A DNA stretch of 64,000 nt from Psychromonas sp. SP041 (GTDB lineage: Bacteria > Pseudomonadota > Gammaproteobacteria > Enterobacterales > Psychromonadaceae). The first letter of the stretch is position 1, and the number at the start of each line of letters is the position of its first letter. The notes beneath the pieces are model-generated. The model searched no databases. It was given only the letters and a program-made list of their open reading frames with translations, and was not told the DNA's origin. Positions 20,320-28,653 of this stretch are shown here, in pieces. The DNA is taken from the NCBI RefSeq assembly GCF_000470315.2, contig NZ_CBRF02000020.1, positions 19,824 through 83,823 of the forward strand, written 5' to 3'. Both the position numbers and the translations under genes were made by a program.

Positions 20320-20878
20320 ATTGACTTCGAGCGAATGAGACGAAGCTTTAGCCTGCAGGGGGTTATGTGTTGATTTGGCTTTAAGTTGGATAATAGAAAG
20401 TATGGAAGGCAATATCACCCCCCCTAAAAATCAACACACAAAAGATCTGCAAGCTAAAGCGTGCGCCCCTAAAATAAAAAACTACAAACTGAAAACATAA
20501 CTCGTAAATTCTAAAACCAACACATAAAAGATCTGCAAGCTGAAAACAGGACTCACAGAGTTCCTCAGCTCATAATACTAGGCTGTCGCCTAATTCGCCA
20601 AGCGCCCTCAATTCAAAATCAACACACCGAAACCTTTTAGCTTTCTACAACTATTCTTAGCCTTTAGCTTCAGTCAACAGCAGATTATGTGTTGTTTTGA
20701 CTTGTTGCTACAAGTTTATGAGCCTTTGACTCTGGGGCGCATGCTTTAGCTTGCAGGGGTTGTGTGTTGTTTTTTCTTTTAACTTCACACAAAGTCAAAA
20801 TCAACACATGTAAACATTAAAATCTGCAGCCTGAAAACAGAACTCGCAGAGCTCCTACACCCATGACAATAGGTTTAA
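20320..20878. repeat. REP-like repeats on the right side of the methyltransferase gene, downstream of the RAYT gene
   Basis: No gene is seen here. Copies of the hairpin core include CTTTAGCCTGCAGGGGG near 20347, CTGCAAGCTAAAGCGTGCGC near 20446 and GGGGCGCATGCTTTAGCTTG near 20733. Two copies of the longer variant start near 20530 and 20820; their insert contains CTCGCAGAGCTCCT-like and GGCTGTCGCCTAATTCGCCA sequences. Short AACACA spacers lie between the cores. The repeats run to the very end of the RAYT gene at 20879. Confidence 0.8.
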
Positions 20879-21400
20879 TCACTCACTTTCATAAACCCCA
20901 TAAAACCGCTTTTTTGCATCTTTTAATTCTGCTTTATATGCATTATTTTTAATATATTGATAAGTTATTTGAAACTGCTTTTCAGTTCGAATGGCTTTGT
21001 CATAATAACTTTTCTCCCATAATTTTCCTGACTCAGTTTTGTATTTATTGATGACAAAGGCGCTACCTCCTTTAATATTTTGCATGATGAGGCTTAGCGG
21101 CTGGATTTGTTGAAAAAGTAGATGTACATGGTTAGGCATAATAGAGACTGCAAATAAGTTGTAATCTAATTTATCTTTAGATTTGAATAATGAAATAAGC
21201 AAAGGAATGGTTTCATTATTTAATATTGCCCCTGCCCTGCTAGTATCCAAAAACTGATCTAACTGATGCTGTTGCTTAGCGGTACTTTCGATTATTTGCT
21301 TGTTATGTTTTTTGAGGTAGTAGGTAACACTTTCATGTGTTCTAAATGTTACGAACTGAACAGTATTTTTCTGATCTATGTGGAATAAATTACTACTCAT
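20879..21400 (-). CDS. REP-associated tyrosine transposase (RAYT), IS200-like
   Basis: The 173-residue protein has VSIMPNHVHLLFQ, the HUH metal-binding motif of Y1 transposases. It then has GKLWEKSYYDKAIRTEKQFQ and ITYQYIKNNAYKA, the YI..N..KA motif around the catalytic tyrosine of RAYTs. These enzymes are single-copy, domesticated relatives of IS200 transposases that act on REP hairpins. The gene is flanked on both sides by copies of one hairpin repeat family, as expected for its substrate. An alternative view is an ordinary IS200/IS605 relic, but no IS ends are seen. Confidence 0.85.
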   Translation of the reverse strand: MSSNLFHIDQKNTVQFVTFRTHESVTYYLKKHNKQIIESTAKQQHQLDQFLDTSRAGAILNNETIPLLISLFKSKDKLDYNLFAVSIMPNHVHLLFQQIQPLSLIMQNIKGGSAFVINKYKTESGKLWEKSYYDKAIRTEKQFQITYQYIKNNAYKAELKDAKKRFYGVYESE

Positions 21401-21509
21401 TTTTACCTCATCGCTATGACAGATAATTAGCTTTAGAGATTAAGTTTAGTTTAAAATTTGAAGTTTAGTAAAAAGTAAACATTGCTTTATCTTAGTGATT
21501 GTTAGACTT

Positions 21510-21829
21510 TGACTTCGGGGCGCTGACTTTAGTCTGGAGGATTTTGTGCATTGTTTTTGGTTTTAAATTAAAAAGTACAAAATCAAAGTCAACACATGTA
21601 AACATTAAAATCTGCAAGCTGAAAACAGGACTCGCAGAACTCCTCCGCTCATGGCACTAGGCTGGCGCCTAATTCGCCAAGCGCCCCTAAAATAAAAAAA
21701 CTCATGCACCAAGTCAAAATCAACACATGTAAACATTAACTCCTGCAAGCTGAAAACAGGACTCGCAGAACTCTTCCGCTCATAACACTAGGCAGTCGCC
21801 TAATTCGCCAAACGTCCCAAGGTCAACAA
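21510..21829. repeat. REP-like repeats upstream of the RAYT gene
   Basis: The short form GGGGCGCTGACTTTAGTCTGGAGG is degenerate near 21517. Two long forms begin CTGCAAGCTGAAAACAGGAC near 21612 and 21743 and end in GCCTAATTCGCCAAGCGCC or similar. Between them is the AATCAACACATGTAAACATTA spacer also found in the rml array. The last copy runs almost to the stop of the phosphatase/kinase gene at 21830. Confidence 0.8.
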
Positions 21830-23593
21830 CTAAAGCACTCTAGTGCTTAGTAGTATGAAGAGCTCTACAGCACTGATGCCGATGAAGATAAAGGCTAGGC
21901 ATTGCCAGAATTTTACTGGATCTCTTTCTAGGAGTGACTTTTTGGGTTCTTGAATTGTTTGTCTTTTTTGGATGACGGTTAGTTCTGCAATAAATTCGCT
22001 CATGGTGCTATAGCGTTTATTGGGTTTTGGATCTAATGCGCGTCGTAATACGTTATCAAGTCGGCTTGATAACTCTGAGCGGTGAGTTTGGATGGGTTGG
22101 TAAATCCAAGTGTATTGTCTTGCTCTGTCTAATGATTGTGCTTGGTTGGCGGGATAAGGTAAATACCCCGATAACAGCTCATAGGCAATAACCGCAATGG
22201 AGAATAAGTCTGACAACGACGAGCTTTGGTTATCGTTTAAGTATTCTGGTGCGATGTAATCTACTGCTCCTAAGGGTTCTTCTTGTTGTTCTTTTACTAT
22301 CTCTTCAAAACCATTAACTTTAACGGTACCGAAGTCGATTAACTTAACTTCATTTTGCCCTGAGATAATAATATTTTCAGGTTTTAAATCTCTATGCACC
22401 ATACCCGCACGCTGTAAGACACGGACTGCATTCACTATTTTTTTAATGATGTCATAGGCTTGATCTAACTCAGGTTTAGGGTTTTCTTGCATCCATTGTC
22501 TTAATGGCATGCCTTCCACATGTTCACATATATGATATAGAAAAACTGAACCTTTGATATTGTCTGCAATCGACATGACATTGGGGTGATTAATTGACTG
22601 CCCTACCCACTGCTCTTTATAAAAGCCTAATAGGTAATTTACATCTTCTTCAAAATTGAGTGATGGCATTTTCAGCACCACTTTGTTTTGGGTGCTTTTG
22701 TCCGTGGCTAGATAAACATGGCTACGTGCCCCTTCATGCAATATTTTATCTATTTTAAAACAATCAATTTCGTTACCTACCTGTAATGCTGGCGGGATAT
22801 TTAAACTGCTTAAATGTGAAAATAACTCGTTTAAATTGGATCTAGGTAATGAGGTTACTTTTACCAATAAACAACTGATATTGTCGCTGCTGCCTTCTGT
22901 TAAAGCATCATCACATATTTTTTTAGCCAGTAGCTCAAATTCTTGTGTTGTTGCCTCTTCTGTTAATTGGCTTAAATAAGCCTTTAAGCTTTCTTTAGTT
23001 AAATAGTCATGTACACCGTCACTGCTTAACATGAACAGGTCACCGACTTGTAATGGGATTGTTTGATAGTCAATATCAAGGTGGCAATCCATGCCAAGTG
23101 CACGTGTTAATACTGGGTTTTGTTTATAAACAGCACGACTGTGATCATGTGATAGTTGTTTGAGTTCTTCATCTTGATAACGATAAACGCGGCTATCACC
23201 AATATGCAAAATATGGGCTGTTGTAGATTTAATAACGACACTGCTGAAAGTGGTGATTAAACCATTATGTCGAAGATCATCTTGATTATGTTGATATAAC
23301 CAACTGTTAAGGGAGTTAAGGACTTTGCTTGCGGATTGTTTAACATCCCAGCTTTTGTTGGTGCTGTAATAATCAGCAATGAATTGGGTAACACTGGTGT
23401 GGCTGGCTTGTTGTCCTTTATCGCTACAACTTACGCCATCAGCAACACAGGCCACAATGCCTTTCATCTTTTTTTCTGACTCTGAATACGGGTCTTTTAC
23501 TGCAAAAGCATCTTGATTAACAGAACGTTTACCTGCCGTGGAATAGCCACCGATACAGACTTTTAATGTTGGTTCTGTTTGACTCTTATTCAT
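21830..23593 (-). CDS. Fused PP2C-type phosphatase and Ser/Thr protein kinase, membrane-anchored
   Basis: The N-terminal 240 or so residues are a PP2C phosphatase: VADGVSCSDKGQQASH, GDSRVYRYQ, LSSDGVHDYLT and GSSDNISCLLV give the metal-binding aspartates. A Hanks-type kinase follows with VVLKMP (ATP lysine), MVHRDLKPENIIISG and LIDFGTVKVNG; the glycine loop (LHEGARSHVYLA) is degenerate. One helix near the C-terminus (CLAFIFIGISAVELFILL) anchors the protein with its enzymes in the cytoplasm. It follows narK by 60 bp on the same strand, so it may tune nitrate uptake or assimilation by phosphorylation (inference). The start at 23593 has AAGG upstream; the Met at 23626 lies inside a hairpin. Confidence 0.88.
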   Translation of the reverse strand: MNKSQTEPTLKVCIGGYSTAGKRSVNQDAFAVKDPYSESEKKMKGIVACVADGVSCSDKGQQASHTSVTQFIADYYSTNKSWDVKQSASKVLNSLNSWLYQHNQDDLRHNGLITTFSSVVIKSTTAHILHIGDSRVYRYQDEELKQLSHDHSRAVYKQNPVLTRALGMDCHLDIDYQTIPLQVGDLFMLSSDGVHDYLTKESLKAYLSQLTEEATTQEFELLAKKICDDALTEGSSDNISCLLVKVTSLPRSNLNELFSHLSSLNIPPALQVGNEIDCFKIDKILHEGARSHVYLATDKSTQNKVVLKMPSLNFEEDVNYLLGFYKEQWVGQSINHPNVMSIADNIKGSVFLYHICEHVEGMPLRQWMQENPKPELDQAYDIIKKIVNAVRVLQRAGMVHRDLKPENIIISGQNEVKLIDFGTVKVNGFEEIVKEQQEEPLGAVDYIAPEYLNDNQSSSLSDLFSIAVIAYELLSGYLPYPANQAQSLDRARQYTWIYQPIQTHRSELSSRLDNVLRRALDPKPNKRYSTMSEFIAELTVIQKRQTIQEPKKSLLERDPVKFWQCLAFIFIGISAVELFILLSTRVL

Positions 23594-23615
23594 TGATATT
23601 TTTACCTTAATTTTT

Positions 23616-23643
23616 TCATCCCTCATTTTATAATGAGGGATGA
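23616..23643. promoter_or_regulatory. Perfect 12-bp stem hairpin between narK and the kinase gene
   Basis: TCATCCCTCATT and AATGAGGGATGA form a perfect inverted repeat around a 4-base loop. On the transcribed (minus) strand the hairpin is followed by A residues, not T, so it is not a standard terminator. It could stabilise the upstream mRNA, mark a processing site, or set the ratio of transporter to kinase. Confidence 0.6.
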
Positions 23644-23652
23644 AAATATAGC

Positions 23653-25125
23653 TTAGTGAGCACCTACATCGATTAGGGTAACACTACCATCTTCGTTTAC
23701 TTCTGCAATTTTACCTTTAGGTTCAGTCATCAACGATAATGTTAAAAGCCCTAAGAAAGCAGTTGCTGCAATCACGTAAAAGAAAATTTGGTAACTAACA
23801 AAAGATAACACCGTTAGGTAAACTACTGCACCCACGTTACCGTAAGCACCGGTCATACCTGCAATTTGTCCTGTCATACGACGTTTGATTAGTGGAACCG
23901 TTGCAAATACAGCACCTTCACCCGCTTGTACAAAGAAAGAACAAATCATAGCAGCAACAACAGCAACCCATAATGTCCAGCTACTTTCGATTTGCGCCAT
24001 TAATAAGTAACCTAACGCTAAACCCGCCGTTAAAATAAGTAAGGTAGATTTACGACCAAACTTATCTGATAACCAACCGCCACCTGGGCGAGACACTAAG
24101 TTCATGAAGGCATAAGCTGATGCCACCATACCGGCAACAACCGGTGTTAATTCAAATGTTTCTAGGAAAAATAAAGGTAACATTGAAACAACGGCTAATT
24201 CAGAACCAAACGTAGCAAAATAAAGAACGTTTAATACGGCTACTTGTTTGAATTTATATTGGTGTAGTTCTGGTACTGGTGTTGTAAAGATTGATTTGTT
24301 AACTTTCCAAACCTGTGACCATTCGTAAAGATATAGCGCAAATAGTAATGCATAAATAACATAACAAACGGTGTTAGAAATCATCCCTACGTTATCTGGT
24401 GATAGTTTCCAGGCTAGCAATGCTAAAGCCGCATACATTGGGATCTTCATAATAAGTAGTAAGAAGAAGTCACCTTTTGATGTTACTTCCATTGCTGTTA
24501 AGTTAGCAGGTTTGAAGTAAGTAGAACCTTTAGGTGTATCTGTTACGTTTGCGTAAAAAATAAAACCAAATACTAAACTTAGTAGACCCGTTACGACCAT
24601 TGCGTAACGCCATCCGTCTTCGCCACCAAATAGTAATGCCAATGTTGGTAAGCTGAACGCGGCAGCCGCACTACCGAAGTTACCCCAACCACCGTAAATA
24701 CCTTCAGCAGTTCCTAGCTCGTTATGTGGGAACCATTCAGAGACTAAACGGATACCAATAACAAAACCTGCACCAATGAAACCTAAAGCAAAACGCGAGA
24801 TAGCCGCTTGCAAGAAGTTTTCAGAGAAAGCAAAAGTAAAACATGGGATTGAACATAGAATAAGCAGAGCAGAATAAACTAGTCTTGGGCCGTATTTATC
24901 GGTTAATGAACCAATAATAACACGCGCTGGAATTGTCATTGCCACGTTAAGAATAAGCAGTGTTTTAATTTCTTCAGTGCTTAAACCCAATGTTTCTTTT
25001 ACTGATTGTAATAATGGTGCAAAGTTAAACCAAACGGCAAACGTGATAAAAAAGGCCATCCAACTTAAATGCAGTGTTTTCATTTTCCCTTGAAAAGAAA
25101 AAATATTAAAAGAATCCTTACTCAT
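23653..25125 (-). CDS. narK: Nitrate/nitrite MFS transporter, NarK/NasA family
   Basis: The 490-residue protein has about 12 membrane helices. It carries the two nitrate-signature regions of the NNP family, GIYGGWGNFGSAAAAF and GMTGAYGNVGAVVYL, each with the small-residue GxxGNxG pattern. An MFS loop GSLTDKYGPRLVYS is also present. It imports nitrate for the NasA/NirBD pathway. It follows nirD by about 200 bp that include a hairpin. The family also contains nitrite exporters, but the assimilatory context supports uptake. Confidence 0.9.
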   Translation of the reverse strand: MSKDSFNIFSFQGKMKTLHLSWMAFFITFAVWFNFAPLLQSVKETLGLSTEEIKTLLILNVAMTIPARVIIGSLTDKYGPRLVYSALLILCSIPCFTFAFSENFLQAAISRFALGFIGAGFVIGIRLVSEWFPHNELGTAEGIYGGWGNFGSAAAAFSLPTLALLFGGEDGWRYAMVVTGLLSLVFGFIFYANVTDTPKGSTYFKPANLTAMEVTSKGDFFLLLIMKIPMYAALALLAWKLSPDNVGMISNTVCYVIYALLFALYLYEWSQVWKVNKSIFTTPVPELHQYKFKQVAVLNVLYFATFGSELAVVSMLPLFFLETFELTPVVAGMVASAYAFMNLVSRPGGGWLSDKFGRKSTLLILTAGLALGYLLMAQIESSWTLWVAVVAAMICSFFVQAGEGAVFATVPLIKRRMTGQIAGMTGAYGNVGAVVYLTVLSFVSYQIFFYVIAATAFLGLLTLSLMTEPKGKIAEVNEDGSVTLIDVGAH

Positions 25126-25206
25126 ATATATCCTACCTGTCTTTATACAAAATTAACGAACGTGATGGATGCCCAAGCACCTAACAACTAATCAATCTTA
25201 TTTACT

Positions 25207-25244
25207 AAAACAAGTTATTCCATGGTTAGAAATAACTTGTTTTT
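25207..25244 (-). terminator. Hairpin between nirD and narK, possible attenuator
   Basis: AAAACAAGTTATT and AATAACTTGTTTT form a 13-bp stem around an 11-base loop. On the minus strand it ends in TTTTAG, so it is a weak intrinsic terminator or attenuator that could reduce read-through from nirBD into narK. The stem is AT-rich, so strength is uncertain. Confidence 0.45.
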
Positions 25245-25327
25245 AAAGGAACATTAAGCCGCTTTTTTTGCTGTGAATTGCTTATTCATAAAGTGGCTTA
25301 GCGTCATGTGTTTACTGTAATAGATGA

Positions 25328-25678
25328 TTAGCTCGCTTCTTTAAGCTGAACTTGTTCATTTTCAATACGCACGTTAAAGATTTTGATTTTATGTTCTTCA
25401 GAATCTAAACATTCGCCCGTTGCTAAGTTAAAACGCTGTTTATACAAAGGCGATGCAACATAAATAATATCTTCTGTTGAGCCAATGATGCCGCGAGATA
25501 AAACATTAGCATGTCCAAATGGGTCAAAGTTAGCAACGGCATAAACGTTGCTGCTTTGTTTACATAAGAAAATAGCGACTTGTTGTTCATTGTATAGCGC
25601 GCAAATACCTGCATCTGGTGTTAAGTCGTTAATAGGGCAGATATCTGTCCATGTTGTATTGCTTGATGTAATGTCCAT
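25328..25678 (-). CDS. nirD: Nitrite reductase (NAD(P)H) small subunit
   Basis: The 116-residue protein has a Rieske-like fold pattern without the Cys/His iron ligands: TDICPINDLTPDAGICALYN, then FDPFGHANVLSRGIIG and YKQRFNLATGECLD. This is typical of NirD. It works with NirB to reduce nitrite to ammonium in the cytoplasm. It follows nirB by 10 bp on the same strand and is surely co-transcribed with it. Confidence 0.92.
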   Translation of the reverse strand: MDITSSNTTWTDICPINDLTPDAGICALYNEQQVAIFLCKQSSNVYAVANFDPFGHANVLSRGIIGSTEDIIYVASPLYKQRFNLATGECLDSEEHKIKIFNVRIENEQVQLKEAS

Positions 25679-25688
25679 TTTATTATTC

Positions 25689-28217
25689 CTATTCGACTAA
25701 TTCAGTAATTTCAATTTCTTTTGCTAAAGGGAAGCGTTGACCCCTTATCACTTTAAACGCAAGACCTGTATCAACTTCCTTACTGTTAATAAAGTGTTTA
25801 AAGCGTTTCAGTTTTTCAGGACTCTCAATCGTTGTTTTCCATTCACATTGGTAATTTGCAACGTTACTTTCCATTTCTGCTTCTAACTCGGCATTAATGT
25901 TGAGTGAATCATTGAGAATGACCTCACGTAGATATTCAATACCACCTTCTAAGTTTTCTAACCATACTGAAGTACGTTGCAAACGATCTGCCGTGCGGAT
26001 ATAGAACATGTAAATACGATCAACATAAGTACGTACTTGTTCGTCAGTTAAATCAGAGGCAAATAAGTCACCATGACGAGGACGCATACCACCGTTACCA
26101 CCGAAGTATAAATTCCAACCACCTTCTGTTGCGATTAAACCAAAGTCTTTACCTTGCGCTTCTGCACATTCACGCGTACAACCAGAAACACCAAATTTCA
26201 CTTTATGAGGAGAGCGTAAACCTTTGTAACGATTTTCAAGATCAATCGCAAAACCGATACTGTTTTTAACACCGTAACGACACCAAGTATTACCAACACA
26301 AGATTTAACAGTACGTAGCGATTTACCGTAGGCATGTCCTGTTTCAAAACCTGCATCGACTAATTTTTTCCAAATAACAGGTAACTCATGCAACTGTGCA
26401 CCAAATAAATCGACACGTGCGCCGCCCGTTACTTTGGTATAAAGGTTAAACTCTTTTGCTACTTGACCAATCACGATTAGCCCGTCAGGCGTTACTTCAC
26501 CACCAGGCATACGTGGAACAACCGAATAAGTACCATCTTTTTGCATGTTACCGAGGTAGTTATCATTAGTATCTTGCAAACCGACATGTGCATCTTCTAA
26601 TACATATTCGTTCCAATAAGCAGCAAGAATGTTAGCAACGGCAGGTTTACACGTTTCACAACCAAGACCTGAACCGCAATCTACTAATAATTCAGAGAAT
26701 GTTTTAATTTTTTTAACACGAATGATGTCAGCGAGTTCTTGACGAGAATAAGCAAAATGTTCACAGATATCTTTTTTCACTTCAAAACCAAGACTTAATA
26801 ATTCACTATCAAGCACTTGTTTTGCTAGTGCAGTACAACCACCACAGCCTGTTGCTGCTTTAGTTGATGCTTTAAGTTCACCCATGTTACAACAACCAGC
26901 TGCAACCGCGTTTTTAATGTCACCTTTAGAGACATCAAAACACGAACAAATTGCCGCTGTATCTGGTAACGCATCAACGCCCATTCCAGCGGCTTCTTCA
27001 CCACCTGATGACGGTAAAATAAGCACACTTGGGTTCGCAGGTAGTTTCATATCATTTAGTTTTAATTGTAATAATGTACCGTAAGCTTCTACATCACCTA
27101 CCAATACTGCGCCGACCATTTTTGTGCCATCAGCTGAAACAATTAAACGTTTGTAAACTTGTTCTATTTCATCGTGATAAGTATACGACTGTGCCCCCGG
27201 TGTTTTACCGTGCACTTCACCAATACTGGCTACGTCAATACCTAACAACTTCAATTTAGTACTCATGTCTGCACCGGTAAACTCAGTGTCTGAATCTCCA
27301 TGCATGTGTGCAGCAGCGACTTTTGCCATTTGGTAACCAGGCGCGACTAAACCGAATATAAAGTTTTCCCATAACGCACATTCACCAATTGCGTAAACAT
27401 CTTCAACACCTGTTTCACAATGGTTGTTAATGACGATACCGCCACGCTCACCAATTGGGATACCTGTTTTACGTGCTAGTTCATCTTGTGGGCGAATACC
27501 CGCAGAAAAGATGATCATGTCTGTTTCTAAATGTGAACCATCAGCAAAATTCATTCTGTAGCGAGAGGTTGTACCTGCAACGATTTCTGTGGTCGCTTTT
27601 TCAGTATGTACATGCACACCTAAGTCTTCAATTTTGCGTTTTAGTAATGAACCGCCGCCATCATCTAACTGCACAGCCATTAAACGGGGTGCGAATTCAA
27701 CAATATGTGTTTCAACACCTAAATTAACCAGTGCGTTACCTGCTTCAAGCCCTAGTAAACCACCACCAATAACAACACCAATTTTACTCGTTTCACCTGA
27801 TTTGGTGATATCTTCTAAATCATCAATAGTACGATATACATGACAATGTTCTTGGTCATTACCTGGAATAGGCGGAACAAATGGGTAAGAACCTGTCGCT
27901 AGTACTAGTTTGTCGTAGCTTTCAACGCGACCACTTGCCGTGATAACGTTTCTGTTATCAAAATCTAAATCGACTACTTTATCGTTAAGGACAAATTTGA
28001 TGCCATTTTCTTCGTAATAAGCAGCATCTGTTAATGCGAGATCTTCAGCTGTTTTGCCTGAAAAGAAATAACTTAATTGGACGCGGTCGTAAGCAAGGCG
28101 AGATTCTTCAGAAAAAGTAATCACCTCATATTTGGTTTCATCATTACCGATAATTGTATCGATAAATTTATGGCCTACCATGCCGTTTCCAACTACAACA
28201 ATGCGTTGTTTACTCAT
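25689..28217 (-). CDS. nirB: Nitrite reductase (NAD(P)H) large subunit
   Basis: The 842-residue protein shows the usual order: an FAD/NAD domain (VVVGNGMVGHKFID, VVIGGGLLGLEAGNAL), a BFD [2Fe-2S] region with CSCFDVSKGDIKNAV and ATGCGGCTALA, a second such segment with DCGSGLGCETCKPAVANIL, then the sulfite/nitrite reductase half. The siroheme/[4Fe-4S] cysteines are in SCVGNTWCRYG and VSGCTRECAEAQGKDFG. It reduces nitrite to ammonium with electrons from NAD(P)H. Its start lies about 65 nt downstream of a predicted sigma-54 promoter. Confidence 0.96.
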   Translation of the reverse strand: MSKQRIVVVGNGMVGHKFIDTIIGNDETKYEVITFSEESRLAYDRVQLSYFFSGKTAEDLALTDAAYYEENGIKFVLNDKVVDLDFDNRNVITASGRVESYDKLVLATGSYPFVPPIPGNDQEHCHVYRTIDDLEDITKSGETSKIGVVIGGGLLGLEAGNALVNLGVETHIVEFAPRLMAVQLDDGGGSLLKRKIEDLGVHVHTEKATTEIVAGTTSRYRMNFADGSHLETDMIIFSAGIRPQDELARKTGIPIGERGGIVINNHCETGVEDVYAIGECALWENFIFGLVAPGYQMAKVAAAHMHGDSDTEFTGADMSTKLKLLGIDVASIGEVHGKTPGAQSYTYHDEIEQVYKRLIVSADGTKMVGAVLVGDVEAYGTLLQLKLNDMKLPANPSVLILPSSGGEEAAGMGVDALPDTAAICSCFDVSKGDIKNAVAAGCCNMGELKASTKAATGCGGCTALAKQVLDSELLSLGFEVKKDICEHFAYSRQELADIIRVKKIKTFSELLVDCGSGLGCETCKPAVANILAAYWNEYVLEDAHVGLQDTNDNYLGNMQKDGTYSVVPRMPGGEVTPDGLIVIGQVAKEFNLYTKVTGGARVDLFGAQLHELPVIWKKLVDAGFETGHAYGKSLRTVKSCVGNTWCRYGVKNSIGFAIDLENRYKGLRSPHKVKFGVSGCTRECAEAQGKDFGLIATEGGWNLYFGGNGGMRPRHGDLFASDLTDEQVRTYVDRIYMFYIRTADRLQRTSVWLENLEGGIEYLREVILNDSLNINAELEAEMESNVANYQCEWKTTIESPEKLKRFKHFINSKEVDTGLAFKVIRGQRFPLAKEIEITELVE

Positions 28218-28290
28218 AATTGTTATTTCCTTTTAACTTCTATTTTGTAGTGTTCACTTAGTCTTACTTAATAAGTGCCTTAAAGTGTCT

Positions 28291-28309
28291 GTTGCAAGAC
28301 AGAAGCCAA
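28291..28309 (-). promoter_or_regulatory. Sigma-54 (-24/-12) promoter of nirB
   Basis: On the minus strand the sequence reads TTGGCTTCTGTCTTGCAAC. It has GG, ten bases, then GC, with TGGC and TTGCA as in the sigma-54 consensus. Transcription should start near 28282 and give a leader of about 65 nt before nirB. It suggests nitrogen control through NtrC. Confidence 0.75.
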
Positions 28310-28445
28310 TAACGGAAAACTATCAAATAAAAACAAATACATATAAAAATTCAAAGAGTTACAAGGAATAAATCAAAAGAGTTATTTTTCACTAGACAAA
28401 TTAACCGCTTCAAATGTTACTAAAATGTAAACAAACAGTGCATGT

Positions 28446-28462
28446 TGCCCTTATTTGGTGCA
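28446..28462. promoter_or_regulatory. NtrC-like binding site between nirB and nasA
   Basis: TGCCCTTATTTGGTGCA matches the NtrC palindrome TGCACC-N5-GGTGCA with two mismatches in the left half. It lies about 165-170 bp upstream of both predicted sigma-54 start sites, so one enhancer could serve both operons. A further TAGTGCACTA half-site-like palindrome is at 28474-28483. Confidence 0.6.
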
Positions 28463-28589
28463 GTTTTTTATATTTAGTGCACTATAATAATTTCATTTCA
28501 TTTATTACACCTGCAAATTAAATATCTTACTTATTGATTTTAAAGTTAAAATTTATATTTTTTCATCTATTTCAATAATTCCCCCTTAC

Positions 28590-28607
28590 TTGGTGTGCTC
28601 TTTGCTC
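28590..28607 (+). promoter_or_regulatory. Sigma-54 (-24/-12) promoter of nasA
   Basis: TTGGTGTGCTCTTTGCTC has GG at 28592-28593, ten bases, and GC at 28604-28605. The start of transcription should be near 28617, leaving a leader of about 37 nt before nasA. It faces the nirB promoter across the NtrC-like site. Confidence 0.7.
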
Positions 28608-28653
28608 TATATATAGGTATAGATATGGATATTCAAAGAGTAGAGAGAACAAC

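Noticed and set aside
23616..23643. Hairpin as a rho-independent terminator of narK
   Set aside because: The transcribed strand has A residues after the stem, not T, so it lacks the release tract.
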